Below are positions 1 to 10,754 of a stretch of 64,000 nucleotides of DNA, in pieces (the first letter of the stretch is position 1; each line of letters begins with the position of its first letter). The position numbers were made by a program, and so were the translations under genes. The stretch is from Deltaproteobacteria bacterium. Lineage in GTDB: Bacteria; Myxococcota_A; UBA9160; UBA6930. A model generated the notes under the pieces. The model was not told the origin of the DNA and ran no database searches. It saw only the letters and a program-made list of their open reading frames with translations. Where the stretch lies: assembly GCA_029261795.1 (NCBI GenBank), contig JAJDAP010000095.1, forward strand, positions 64,810-128,809, written 5' to 3'.

Positions 1-46
1 GCATGAGATCGTCTTCGGGGTCGAGGTTTCCGATGATGCGGGCCAT
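1..46 (-). CDS. 5' end of an unidentified gene running off the window
   Basis: On the reverse strand an ATG at 46-44 is preceded by an AAGGAG ribosome-binding site with six bases between. The frame then runs open to the window edge, reading MARIIGNLDPEDDL. Only 15 codons are visible, so no family can be assigned. The strong start signal and its divergent orientation from the lipoprotein gene at 183 are the reasons for calling it. Confidence 0.45.
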   Translation of the reverse strand, partial: MARIIGNLDPEDDLM

Positions 47-182
47 GGCGGTTCTCCTTCGCGAGGGGCAGGGCGCGGGGGAGTCTACCTCGGGCATCGT
101 CGCAGGGACGCTCTTTCCGAGCCGCAAGTTCGGCGTATCGTCTCCGGGAGGTAGCTCGCAAATATCCAGGGGATACAAGGCC

Positions 183-1643
183 ATGCGTTCGACACCGTTG
201 TCCCTGGGGCTCGTCCTGCTCGTGGTTGCCTGCCATGCGCCCCCGGCCTCGTCCCCTCGCGCGATTGCGCCGGATGAGCGCTTCTCCTACCGCGAGGTCG
301 ATCCCGGATTCTGGGAGGAAACCGCGGCCAACATGGCCGTCGACCCGTTCCAGCCCGTGATCCAGGGCCTGCGTGATCGGAAGGCCCGCGATCTGGCGGA
401 TCCGTCCGCCCCCGCGCCCTTCCGCGACGGCGATCTCATCCCGAAGCACCTCGCAGCGCCTCTCCGACCCTGGGACGATGTTCGCGACGTGCTCGGTTTC
501 GATTGGACGGGTCTCGCGGAGACGTCGCACGCCGAGCTGACACAGCTCGAAGGGGTGTTGCGCTTGCGCACCGTCCTCGCCCACCCCGACCTCCGCATCA
601 TCGAGGTCGCCCTCGGCCCCGGTGCCATCCTCCCGAGCCACGCCGATCCCGCGCCGGGCGCGCTCCACGTGATTTCGGGAACGGCCGAGGTCCGAGTCGC
701 AGGGGTTCGAATCCAGGCATATCCCGGTACGTCGGTGCGCCTCGACCCGCTCGAACCACGGCGGATCGAGGCCGGGCGCGCTGCGCCATTGCGGCTGCTC
801 TGGTTCCGTTTCGCGCCGGGTGGGGAGCAACGCTACCTCGGCTTCGGGTACTACCTGACAGGCAGCAATTTCCACGCGCAACCCCTCGAAGCGACGATGC
901 CCGCCGACTATCAACACTGGCCCGACGAGGTTCGCGTGCGTCACGCCGTCGAAGCGCTGCCGCAGGAATCGAGCGAACCAGGTGAGGTCTCCGATTTCGT
1001 TCGAGACCAAAGGGAGGCTTTGCGCCGGGCTCGCGCAATGCCGGGCCGGCCCGCGGCGCTCTACCCGGAGACTCCCCTCGCCGTGAGCGAGCTGGACGTT
1101 GCGTGGCTCGATTTCACGAACCTTGGCACGGCGCGCTTCTTCTGGGCCGACGACGCCTCGTCCGCAACCGGCGCGCTGCGGAGCTGGAACCGGATCGCGC
1201 GGATGAAGGGGATCTTCCAGTCCCGTACTCCGGAGGGCCTCTACGATTTCAACATGTCCTATATCGCGAACGGGCCAACCGGAAAGTACGTGACCCACAG
1301 CCACGCCACGCCCGAGTTCTACTACGTACTGGGCGGCGAGACCGAGTGGAAGATTGCCGGAGACACTTTCACCGCGCGTGCCGGAAGTGTCTTCTTCCAT
1401 GCTCCCTATCAGGACCATGAGATGCGAGGGCTCGTCGAGGGCGAGCCGATGCGCGCGATCACGGGAAGCTGGGCGCCCTTCGGAGACCGCAGCGTCTTCC
1501 GAGCGCCGATGCTGCTGACCGAGCCCCTACCGACGCAGCCCGCGTCGTCGCTGCTGCCGGGTGGCTTCGTGTTCCATGCTTTCGACTTGAAGCGGCTCCG
1601 GTTCGAGACTGCGGGGGCACGACAATCCCGGCGCTGGAGATGA
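183..1643 (+). CDS. bicupin lipoprotein
   Basis: The chosen ATG starts a lipoprotein signal peptide: a hydrophobic stretch followed by the lipobox VVAC, with Cys17 as predicted lipidation site. The frame is open further upstream but those codons lack a signal peptide and overlap the divergent gene. Two cupin-like halves follow. The second has the metal-binding pattern HSHATPEFYYVLGGE plus a later His (QDHEM), as in metal-binding cupins; the first half (LHVISGTAEV) is weaker. It is probably anchored in the cell envelope. Its stop overlaps the amidohydrolase start by four bases (ATGA), so the two are translationally coupled and may act on related substrates. Substrate and reaction are unknown. 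Confidence 0.75.
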   Translation: MRSTPLSLGLVLLVVACHAPPASSPRAIAPDERFSYREVDPGFWEETAANMAVDPFQPVIQGLRDRKARDLADPSAPAPFRDGDLIPKHLAAPLRPWDDVRDVLGFDWTGLAETSHAELTQLEGVLRLRTVLAHPDLRIIEVALGPGAILPSHADPAPGALHVISGTAEVRVAGVRIQAYPGTSVRLDPLEPRRIEAGRAAPLRLLWFRFAPGGEQRYLGFGYYLTGSNFHAQPLEATMPADYQHWPDEVRVRHAVEALPQESSEPGEVSDFVRDQREALRRARAMPGRPAALYPETPLAVSELDVAWLDFTNLGTARFFWADDASSATGALRSWNRIARMKGIFQSRTPEGLYDFNMSYIANGPTGKYVTHSHATPEFYYVLGGETEWKIAGDTFTARAGSVFFHAPYQDHEMRGLVEGEPMRAITGSWAPFGDRSVFRAPMLLTEPLPTQPASSLLPGGFVFHAFDLKRLRFETAGARQSRRWR

Positions 1644-3154
1644 ACCTTCTCATTCGCCTGGTTGGCTTGGTCGTTGCCCTGGTGCTGGCTGTGCCCGCCG
1701 CTTTCGCCGAGGAGGTGCGCTTCGATCTGGTGCTGCGGGGCGGGCGCGTGATCGATCCGGAGAGCGGTCTCGATGCCGTCCGCGACGTCGCCATCGTGGC
1801 CGGTCGCATCGCGGCCATCGAACCGGGACCGCTGCCCGGTACGCGAGAACTGGATGTCAGCGGCCTGGTGGTCGCGCCGGGCTTCATCGATCTGCACAGC
1901 CACTCGCCGACCCCGCTCGGCCAGTACTACCAGGTCCTCGATGGCGTGACGACGGCGCTCGAGTTGGAAGCCGGCGCATTCCCGGTGGAGCGTTTCGGTA
2001 GCCAGATCGAAGCGAACGCGCGGATCCACTTCGGAGCCTCGGTCGGCTACGGATCGCTGCGGATGTTGGTGAAGCACGGTCTGCGGGTTCCGCACCTGAT
2101 CGTCGACCGGCCCGAACCGGTCGGCCTGCTGGGCGCCTGGACCGTGGTGCGATCCTTGTTCAGTCCGCCGACGGCCGTGTTCCTGGAGCCGGCGACCGCG
2201 GCCGAGCGGGCGCGCCTGCGCGCGTTGCTAGGGGAGGGCCTCGACGCAGGCGGGCTCGGTATCGGCCTTCCCCTCGACTACATCAGCGAGGCCGTCGACG
2301 CCGCTGAGATCCGCATGATCTTCGAGGTGGCCGCCGAGCGCCGCGTGCCCGTGTTCATCCACATCCGCCGCGGCATCAACGGGGACTCCGCAGGTCTGGA
2401 GGAGGCGCTCGGTCTGGCCGAGGGAACCGGCGCAGCCGTCCACATCTGCCACATCTCCCACAATGCGATGCGTGGTACCGGCGCATTCCTTCGTGCGATT
2501 CGTGAGGCCCGGGCGCGCGGCGTGGATGTCACGACCGAGCTGCTTCCCTACAACGCTGGATCCGCTTTGATCTCGTCCGCCGTTTTCGGGCGCGACTGGC
2601 AGACGATTTTCGGCATCCGCTACGCGGATGTGGAGTGGGCGGAAACCGGCGAGCGTTTCAACGAGGCCATGTGGAACGAGTACCGCCGCGAGCGCCCGGA
2701 GGGCCAGGTGATCCACCACTACGTCAAGGAAGCCTGGACCCGCGAGGCACTGGCCGAACCCGGCGTGATCGTGGTGAGCGACTTGTTGCCCATGATCACG
2801 GAGCAGAGCAAGGTCGCGCCCCACAACGGGGCGTTCTCCCGCGTGCTCGGACGCTACGTCCGTGAGACCGGCCTACTCGAACTCGAAGATGCCCTGGCGC
2901 GCATGACGTTGCTGCCCGCCCGGCGGCTCGAGGCCTTCGCCCCGGCCTTTGAACGCAAGGGCCGCCTGGCCGTCGGTGCCGACGCCGACATCACGGTCTT
3001 CGATGCCGACACGATCCTCGACCGTGCGACCTATCGAGACCCGTACCAGGCATCCGCGGGCATCGCCTACGTGCTGGTCGCCGGCGAGCTGGTGGTTCGC
3101 GATGGTGAACTCGACGAGGCCGTGCACCCGGGCAAGCGGCTATCGGCCAACTAG
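1640..3154 (+). CDS. exported D-aminoacylase-like amidohydrolase
   Basis: About 504 residues with a cleavable signal peptide (hydrophobic core LVVALVLAVPAAFA) before the amidohydrolase fold. Typical features are the N-terminal RGGRVIDPESG strand, the metal-binding HSHS after FIDL, a second HIHIRR-like site (FIHIRR), HICHISH, and the C-terminal ADITVFDADTI strand that closes the small beta-domain. The family (N-acyl-D-amino-acid deacylases and related urease-superfamily enzymes) hydrolyses amide bonds at a metal centre. Export is unusual for cytosolic members but fits the upstream lipoprotein gene, with which it is coupled. The exact substrate cannot be told from sequence. Confidence 0.85.
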   Translation: MNLLIRLVGLVVALVLAVPAAFAEEVRFDLVLRGGRVIDPESGLDAVRDVAIVAGRIAAIEPGPLPGTRELDVSGLVVAPGFIDLHSHSPTPLGQYYQVLDGVTTALELEAGAFPVERFGSQIEANARIHFGASVGYGSLRMLVKHGLRVPHLIVDRPEPVGLLGAWTVVRSLFSPPTAVFLEPATAAERARLRALLGEGLDAGGLGIGLPLDYISEAVDAAEIRMIFEVAAERRVPVFIHIRRGINGDSAGLEEALGLAEGTGAAVHICHISHNAMRGTGAFLRAIREARARGVDVTTELLPYNAGSALISSAVFGRDWQTIFGIRYADVEWAETGERFNEAMWNEYRRERPEGQVIHHYVKEAWTREALAEPGVIVVSDLLPMITEQSKVAPHNGAFSRVLGRYVRETGLLELEDALARMTLLPARRLEAFAPAFERKGRLAVGADADITVFDADTILDRATYRDPYQASAGIAYVLVAGELVVRDGELDEAVHPGKRLSAN

Positions 3155-3158
3155 CAGC

Positions 3159-3680
3159 TCACGGCGCGTCCACGCCGAAGGTGGCTTCGTGGCGGAACTT
3201 CACGTGGCGGCCCTTGAAGTCGATCTCGATCGAGTAGATCCCCAGCGTGGCATCGTCGGGAAGTCGGATGAAGGAATCCACCGCCCAGCGCCCGGGCTGG
3301 AGTTCGAAGCCGTCGTCCTTGTCCTGGACGATGATGCGGTCCTTGTAGCGGATCCGGGTGCGCAGGCTGCCCTTGACCACTTCCGTCGCCTTGCGCGGAC
3401 AGAGCGCGTAGACGAAGCGATGGTTGAACTCCTCGCCCGCGATCAGACGGTCCGGATTCACCTCCTGGCCCTCGAACACGAAGTACGGGAGCCGACGGGT
3501 CGCGCAGTCGTGTTGGAGCGCGACCTTGGCCGGCAGATCGATCAACTTGGGACCGGGCTCGCGGAAGGTACGTCGCGCCATTCCGAGCGTGTTGCAACCC
3601 GGTAGCAACACCAGCAGCACGAGCAGGGCGGCCACGGCCGCGCCGTGATCCTTCTTTGCTGCTAGCGCCGGATCACCCAT
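3159..3680 (-). CDS. small lipoprotein of unknown function
   Basis: 173 residues with a lipoprotein signal: charged N terminus, hydrophobic VAALLVLLVLL and lipobox LPGC. The ATG has a GGAGGAG ribosome-binding site six bases upstream, inside the 3' end of the kinase gene, which it overlaps by 19 bases. The mature part is beta-rich with no family I recognise; it contains the segment LGIYSIEIDFKGRHVKFRHE. Coupling to the Ser/Thr kinase suggests co-expression, but that is only context. Confidence 0.7.
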   Translation of the reverse strand: MGDPALAAKKDHGAAVAALLVLLVLLPGCNTLGMARRTFREPGPKLIDLPAKVALQHDCATRRLPYFVFEGQEVNPDRLIAGEEFNHRFVYALCPRKATEVVKGSLRTRIRYKDRIIVQDKDDGFELQPGRWAVDSFIRLPDDATLGIYSIEIDFKGRHVKFRHEATFGVDAP

Positions 3681-4957
3681 CCAGTCTCCTCCAAGGCTGG
3701 CGGATCGTCGCGCGCAGGACGGCGTCGCGCCAGGGAGGGGCTGGCTTCGGGTTCCGCCGGTTCGGATCGAACCGGTCGGGTCTTTGCAGGTTCGCCGGCT
3801 GCGGCCTCGGAGGAGGGCGAATCGCCCGCATCGGGCGCGGCCAGCTGCAGTTCGGGTGCCGGGGCTATCGGCGCTTTCTCGGGCACAGCGGGGGAGAGAT
3901 GCAGGGAACTCGCGCCGAGGGACATGGAGAGCATCAACAGCCCTACCGCCGCGTGTTGCCAGCGCCCGACGCGTCGCGGGCCAGGAGCGGGCTCCAGCAG
4001 CGTCGTGGCCTGGGAGCGAGCGGTCGTCGCATCCTCCCGCTGTTCCGTGGTGGCGTCGGAGTCAGCGGCCCCGGCTTGGGTCGGCGGGTCGGGCGCTCCC
4101 ACCCAGGCCGGTAGCTGGCCATTGGTGCGCTCGGGCGCACCAGCGCTCACCAGCGCGTCACGGAACTGGGCGACCGAGGCGTACCGCGCAGCCGGATCCT
4201 TCTCGAGTGCGCGCAGCATCGCGCGCTCCAGGCTCTCGGGGACCCCGCTGACGAAGTCCGATAGCGGCGGCGGCGGCCCTTCGACCTGGGCCCGCATCAC
4301 GTCGAATTCGCCTTCGCGCTGGAACGGCGGCCGGCCCGCGAGGAGTGCGTAGAGAAGCAGTCCCAGCGAATAGACATCGGATCGGACCGTTACGTCCTCG
4401 CCGCGAATCTGCTCCGGCGACATGTACTCGGGCGTACCGACCAGGTGCCCGGTTCGCGTCACGCGCTCCGACCCGCCGAGCCGCGCGATGCCGAAATCCA
4501 TCACCTTGACCAGACCGCGCGCGTCGACCATCAGGTTCGAGGGCTTCACGTCGCGATGGATCACGCCGGCTTCGTGGGCGTGTTCGAGCCCATCGAGGGC
4601 CGGGTGGAAGAGCTCGAAAGCGCGATCGATCTCGAGCGCGCCCCGCACCCGCAGCAACTGGGCGAAGGTCTGGCCCTCGACGTGCTCGAGCACCATATAG
4701 AGTTGGCCAGCTTCTTCGACCAGGCAGTGCAGAGTGGCGATGTTCGGGTGGTTCAGCCGCGCCAGCGTCTGCGCCTCGGCCCGGAAACGATCGGCCATCT
4801 GCGAGTGCCCGGCGAGTTCGGGCCGTAGCGCCTTCACGGCCACGGTGCGGCCCAGCACCGTATCCACGGCACGCCACACCTGTCCTACGCCCCCGCTGCC
4901 GAGACGGCCGCAGATCCGGTAGTTCGCGAGATTCTTGCCGACGAGAGAAGTGCCCAT
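3662..4957 (-). CDS. transmembrane PknB-type serine/threonine protein kinase
   Basis: The kinase domain covers residues about 13-275: glycine loop GSGGVGQV (20-27), ATP-anchoring Lys42 in VAVKAL, catalytic loop HRDVKPSN (Asp136), DFG (154-156) and the activation-segment/APE equivalent GTPEYMSPEQ. A Pro/Ala-rich juxtamembrane stretch leads to one predicted membrane helix (about 334-354) and a short, low-complexity extracytoplasmic tail. The start MGTSLVGKN is preferred to an ATG 24 bases upstream because the family begins close to the glycine loop. It phosphorylates proteins on Ser/Thr; its targets are unknown. It overlaps the downstream lipoprotein gene. Confidence 0.92.
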   Translation of the reverse strand: MGTSLVGKNLANYRICGRLGSGGVGQVWRAVDTVLGRTVAVKALRPELAGHSQMADRFRAEAQTLARLNHPNIATLHCLVEEAGQLYMVLEHVEGQTFAQLLRVRGALEIDRAFELFHPALDGLEHAHEAGVIHRDVKPSNLMVDARGLVKVMDFGIARLGGSERVTRTGHLVGTPEYMSPEQIRGEDVTVRSDVYSLGLLLYALLAGRPPFQREGEFDVMRAQVEGPPPPLSDFVSGVPESLERAMLRALEKDPAARYASVAQFRDALVSAGAPERTNGQLPAWVGAPDPPTQAGAADSDATTEQREDATTARSQATTLLEPAPGPRRVGRWQHAAVGLLMLSMSLGASSLHLSPAVPEKAPIAPAPELQLAAPDAGDSPSSEAAAGEPAKTRPVRSEPAEPEASPSLARRRPARDDPPALEETGWVIRR

Positions 4958-5101
4958 AGGTCGTGACCGACCGGCGCGCACCTCCTCCGAACGCCCGGCA
5001 GCGCTTCAGAGAATCGGTCGAACCGGGCGGAGGCTTGATCGTGATCCACCGCACCGGGTCGATCCCGGTTGCACATCTCTTGCACATGGCTGATGCGAGG
5101 C

Positions 5102-6241
5102 TTACGACCGCTTCCGCGAGGTGTTCTCCGCGTACCAGTCGATGGTATGTCCCGCATCGGCGCGTTCGGCTTCGAGGAAGTTCTCGATGGCGCCGGCCAG
5201 GCGCGGGTCTTCGATGTGGTGGCAGCTCCAGGTCGGTGTGGCATCGAAGCCGCGCAACTGTTTGTAGTTGCCACCGGCACCGGGCTCGAAGCGCGCGAGG
5301 CCGTGCTCGATGCACTGCTCGATCCCGGCGTAGTAGCAGACGTTGAAATGGAGATGACGAAGCGTTCGGAAGGCGCCCCAGTAGCGGCCGTAGAGCGCGT
5401 CGCCTTTCTGCACGTTCACGGTTCCGGCCACGATCTCTTCGCCCTGCTTGGCGACGATGAAGCACATGCGGTGGCGGAAGCGCTCGGCCAGCAAGCCGAA
5501 GAGTTCCTGGTTCAGGTACTGGCGGCCCCAGGGGTTGCCCCGGATCGTCTCGAGGTAGATGCGGTACATCGGCTCGAACATGGCTTCGGGAATCTCGTCG
5601 GCGTAGAGGCGTTCGATCGTGACGCCTTGCTCCTCCAGCGCGCGTCGCTCGCGTCGAACCTGATTGCGCCGTTTGCTGCGCAGGCTGGCCAGGTAGTCCT
5701 CGAAGCTCTCGAAGCCTTCGTTGCGCCAGTGGTACTGGAAACCGAGGCGCGGCATGAAGCCGGCTTCGACCAGCGCATGGCGTTCCTCGTCCAGACAGAA
5801 GTTCACGTGGACGCCGGAGAGTTCGTTCTGGCCGCAGATCTGTCGCAGCGCCTCGGCGAACAGGCCGACCGTGGCGCCGCGGTCGGCGCCGGGCTCGCAC
5901 AGGAAGCGCGCGCCGCTCACTGGTGTGAACGGCACACCCACCAGGATCTTCGGGTAGTAGTCGATGCCGGCGCGGTAGGCCGCATCGGCCCAGCTGAAAT
6001 CGAAGACGAACTCGCCCTCGCTGTTGCCCTTGATGTAGACCGGGCAGGCGGCGACGGCCCGTCCCGCTTCGCGGAGCACGAGCGGCCGCGGTTGCCAGCC
6101 CGAGCCCTCGCCGACGCAGCCTGCCTCCTCGAGCGAGGCGAGCCACTCCCATTCGAGGAAGGGCGATTCATCACCGACCAGCGCGTTCCATTCCTCACGG
6201 GGGACCTCGGAGACGCCCGTGAGGAGTTCCAGCTCCGCCAT
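5102..6241 (-). CDS. GNAT-fold acyltransferase, COG3146 (DUF482) family
   Basis: 379 residues resembling the COG3146 'peptidogalycan biosynthesis' GNAT family. Recognisable segments are SPFLEWEWLASLEE near the N terminus, SKRRNQVRRERR, the GNPWGRQYL region, and the acyltransferase core around AGTVNVQKGDALYGRYWG. The frame is open upstream, but the ATG at 6241 begins the conserved MAELELL start, and earlier codons would run into clpS. It starts 50 bases from clpS, which is divergent, so the two share a promoter region. The substrate is not known. Confidence 0.8.
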   Translation of the reverse strand: MAELELLTGVSEVPREEWNALVGDESPFLEWEWLASLEEAGCVGEGSGWQPRPLVLREAGRAVAACPVYIKGNSEGEFVFDFSWADAAYRAGIDYYPKILVGVPFTPVSGARFLCEPGADRGATVGLFAEALRQICGQNELSGVHVNFCLDEERHALVEAGFMPRLGFQYHWRNEGFESFEDYLASLRSKRRNQVRRERRALEEQGVTIERLYADEIPEAMFEPMYRIYLETIRGNPWGRQYLNQELFGLLAERFRHRMCFIVAKQGEEIVAGTVNVQKGDALYGRYWGAFRTLRHLHFNVCYYAGIEQCIEHGLARFEPGAGGNYKQLRGFDATPTWSCHHIEDPRLAGAIENFLEAERADAGHTIDWYAENTSRKRS

Positions 6242-6290
6242 GCCCCGCAGTGTAGCCGGGCTCTCGCACACGCTTGCTATCGTCCACCCA

Positions 6291-6625
6291 ATGGCTGGAC
6301 CTCCTGATACCCCGGGCGGCGGACGCGACCGGCGACGCGATGGCGCGATCCAGGAGAAGACCCGCGAGGCCGTTGCCAAACCACCCAAATACAAGGTCGT
6401 GCTCTACAACGACGACTACACGCCGATGGACTTCGTGGCGGCGCTGCTCGAGCAGGTCTTCAAGAAGTCGCCGGTCGAGGCCACCGCGCTGATGCTGAAG
6501 ATCCATCGTTCCGGAAAGGGTGTGGGCGGCATCTATACCCTCGAGGTCGCCGAGACGAAGGTTGCGACGGTCCACGGTCTGGCCGAAAAGAATGGTTACC
6601 CCCTGCGCTCCGGGGTCGAGGAAGA

Positions 6626-6629
<4 letters not shown>
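6291..6629 (+). CDS. clpS: ClpS, adaptor protein for ClpAP
   Basis: 112 residues. The conserved ClpS core is clear: KVVLYNDDYTPMDFV near the N terminus, LMLKIHRSGKGV and IYTLEVAETKV later. ClpS binds N-degron substrates and delivers them to the ClpA N domain. The disordered N-terminal extension (MAGPPDTPGGGRDRR) fits the family. Its TGA overlaps the TTG start of clpA, so the adaptor and unfoldase are made in coupled fashion. Confidence 0.95.
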
Positions 6630-8878
<2,249 letters not shown>

Positions 8879-8934
8879 ATGCCGCAGGGCTTCTCCGAAG
8901 AAATGGAAAAGACCTGTGGATTCAAATCCTTGGG

Positions 8935-9063
8935 ATGCTTTCCATTGAAAAGGATGAAGGGAAGCTGGTGAGGCTCTCCGGGTCGGAGGCGGACCAGAGC
9001 CAGGCGGATCTCGACGAGGTAGCTGCGCTCGTCGGGGCCTCGACCGCGGGGCCGTCGCTCTGA
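8935..9063 (+). CDS. possible 42-residue protein between clpA and a DUF2332 gene
   Basis: An ATG-to-TGA frame fills most of the gap between clpA and the next gene, reading MLSIEKDEGKLVRLSG at the start and ending two bases before the next GTG. The product would be acidic and soluble. I see no ribosome-binding site of note and know no family. The tight spacing is the only argument that it is real. Confidence 0.25.
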   Translation: MLSIEKDEGKLVRLSGSEADQSQADLDEVAALVGASTAGPSL

Positions 9064-9065
9064 GC

Positions 9066-10127
9066 GTGACGCCGATGGACGAACGACTGGACGCCGCTTT
9101 CCGCTTCCAGATCGGCGGCTGTCGCGTGTTCGAGTCGGAGCTCTACGCCCGCCTCCTCGAGCACGCGCAGCAGGATTGCGAGGCCGGCGGGCCCTGCGCG
9201 CTGCTGCTGGTGGGCTGGCCCGGCGACCCGCTTCGCGACTTCCTGTTGCTGCGCTTCCTGGGCGCCGTCCACGCGCGGGTGCTGGCCGGCGAGGCGCCGG
9301 AGCTGGCTCGCCACTACCCGAGCGTCGGCGGCATGCCCGAATGGCCCGGCGTCTGGCAGGCCTTCCTCGGGGTCGTCGAAGAGCAGGCCGATGCGCTCCG
9401 CCCGCAACTCGAGACCTTCCCGCAGACCAACGAGGTACGCCGCTGCGCGGGCTTGCTAGGCGGCTTCCTCGAGGTCGCGCGGCGCTACCCGGGCAGCCGC
9501 CAGCGGCTACGCGAGATCGGCACCAGCGCGGGCCTCAACCTCTTCTGGGATCGCTACCACTACACGCTGGCGCCGCACGAATGGGGCACCCGAGGCTCGG
9601 CGGTAAAGCTCGAAGCGGAGTGGAGCGGCGGATCTGCCGCCTTCGAACAGGTTCCCGAGATCGAGAGCCGCGCCGGCTGCGACATCGCGCCGGTGCGCCT
9701 TGCCGATGCGGCGGGCCGCCTCCGCCTCGAAAGTTACGTCTGGCCGGACCAACCCGAACGGCTCACCCACCTACGCGGCGCGGTCGAAATCGCCCGGGCA
9801 GATCCGGCCCGCATCGAAGAAGCCCGTGCCGGCGAGTGGCTTGCGGGCGAACTCGCCGACGCGCCCGACGGCGTCGCCCGCATCGTGTTCCACTCCTCGG
9901 TCTGGCTCTACATCCCCGAGGACGAGCGCGCGCGCATCGTCGACGTTCTGGAAAGCGCCGGCGCCGAGGCAACGGCCGAGCGCCCGCTGGCCTGGCTCCG
10001 CCACGAGGACAGCGACGAACGCCCGGGTCGGATGGAACTGCTGTTGCGCAGCTGGCCCGGTGGCCAGGAAGAGAAGCTGGCGGACGGACATCCACACGGT
10101 CGCAAGGTGGATTGGTTGGGCGGCTGA
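9066..10127 (+). CDS. DUF2332 family protein
   Basis: 353 residues matching the DUF2332 pattern: an N-terminal segment with YPSVGGMPEW, the signature REIGTSAGLNLFWDRYHY, and a C-terminal VFHSSVWLYIPEDERARI. The family is widespread in Actinobacteria and Proteobacteria and has no established function. The start is GTG at 9066 or ATG at 9075; neither has a strong ribosome-binding site. It converges on the PilZ gene with only 13 bases between stops. Confidence 0.8.
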   Translation: MTPMDERLDAAFRFQIGGCRVFESELYARLLEHAQQDCEAGGPCALLLVGWPGDPLRDFLLLRFLGAVHARVLAGEAPELARHYPSVGGMPEWPGVWQAFLGVVEEQADALRPQLETFPQTNEVRRCAGLLGGFLEVARRYPGSRQRLREIGTSAGLNLFWDRYHYTLAPHEWGTRGSAVKLEAEWSGGSAAFEQVPEIESRAGCDIAPVRLADAAGRLRLESYVWPDQPERLTHLRGAVEIARADPARIEEARAGEWLAGELADAPDGVARIVFHSSVWLYIPEDERARIVDVLESAGAEATAERPLAWLRHEDSDERPGRMELLLRSWPGGQEEKLADGHPHGRKVDWLGG

Positions 10128-10140
10128 TCCGCCTTCGCGC

Positions 10141-10671
10141 TTACGCCAGCCGGACTGCGAGGATGCTCCAGCCCGGGCCGAGCTGTTCGATGGCGGCCTG
10201 GCCGGCGCCGTCCGGGCTGTCGGCCTGTACGCGCAGCCAGCGCGAGCGGGGCCCGCCGTCCTGCTTGAGCTGAACGCGGTAGAACTCCCGGCTGTCAGGC
10301 GCGTCCAGTGCCGTGCCGGCTGCATCCGGATCCGTCGCCGCCCGGGCGCCGTCCGGATCGAGCGCCTTCCAGACGAATCGGAAGTACGCCTCCGGCGCGT
10401 GCTGGAGCCGCACCCCGATGCCCCCGTTCTGGACGCTGCGCAGATGCGGGGCCACGATGCGCCGCCAGCGCACCTCGGCGCGCAGCGGCAGGGTCGCGCC
10501 GTCGGGGCTCAGTTCGAGACCCAGGTCCGCACCTGGCTCGGCAACGGCCGAGGTCTGCACGAACAGGCCGGTCCGCGAAACGTTCAGCACCATGCCCGTA
10601 TGGGTGACATCGTGGGCCACCGTGATCCGGCACGGAACGCGCTTCCGGATGCGGGGCTCCGGCGTGAGCAT
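10141..10671 (-). CDS. PilZ-domain protein, probable c-di-GMP receptor
   Basis: 176 residues. The N-terminal half is a PilZ domain with both c-di-GMP-binding motifs: RKRVPCRI (RxxxR) at about 8-15 and NVSRTG (D/NxSxxG) at about 29-34, followed by the beta-barrel strands to about residue 95 (GIGVRLQH). The rest has no recognised domain. Such proteins change partner activity on binding c-di-GMP. It lies downstream of the MATE exporter gene on the same strand, 83 bases away, with no evidence for a shared role. Confidence 0.82.
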   Translation of the reverse strand: MLTPEPRIRKRVPCRITVAHDVTHTGMVLNVSRTGLFVQTSAVAEPGADLGLELSPDGATLPLRAEVRWRRIVAPHLRSVQNGGIGVRLQHAPEAYFRFVWKALDPDGARAATDPDAAGTALDAPDSREFYRVQLKQDGGPRSRWLRVQADSPDGAGQAAIEQLGPGWSILAVRLA

Positions 10672-10754
10672 GGGCGACCTCCAGCCACTCCTTCGGCCAG
10701 CCCGCTACTCGGCTGAATCTCACCCGCGGCGCGTGACGATTCTCACGGGCCCTG

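Noticed and set aside
4158-6152. 664-codon reverse-strand frame spanning the kinase and GNAT genes
   Set aside because: It is out of frame with two well-supported genes and is rich in Arg/Ala/Pro, as expected of GC-rich shadow frames.
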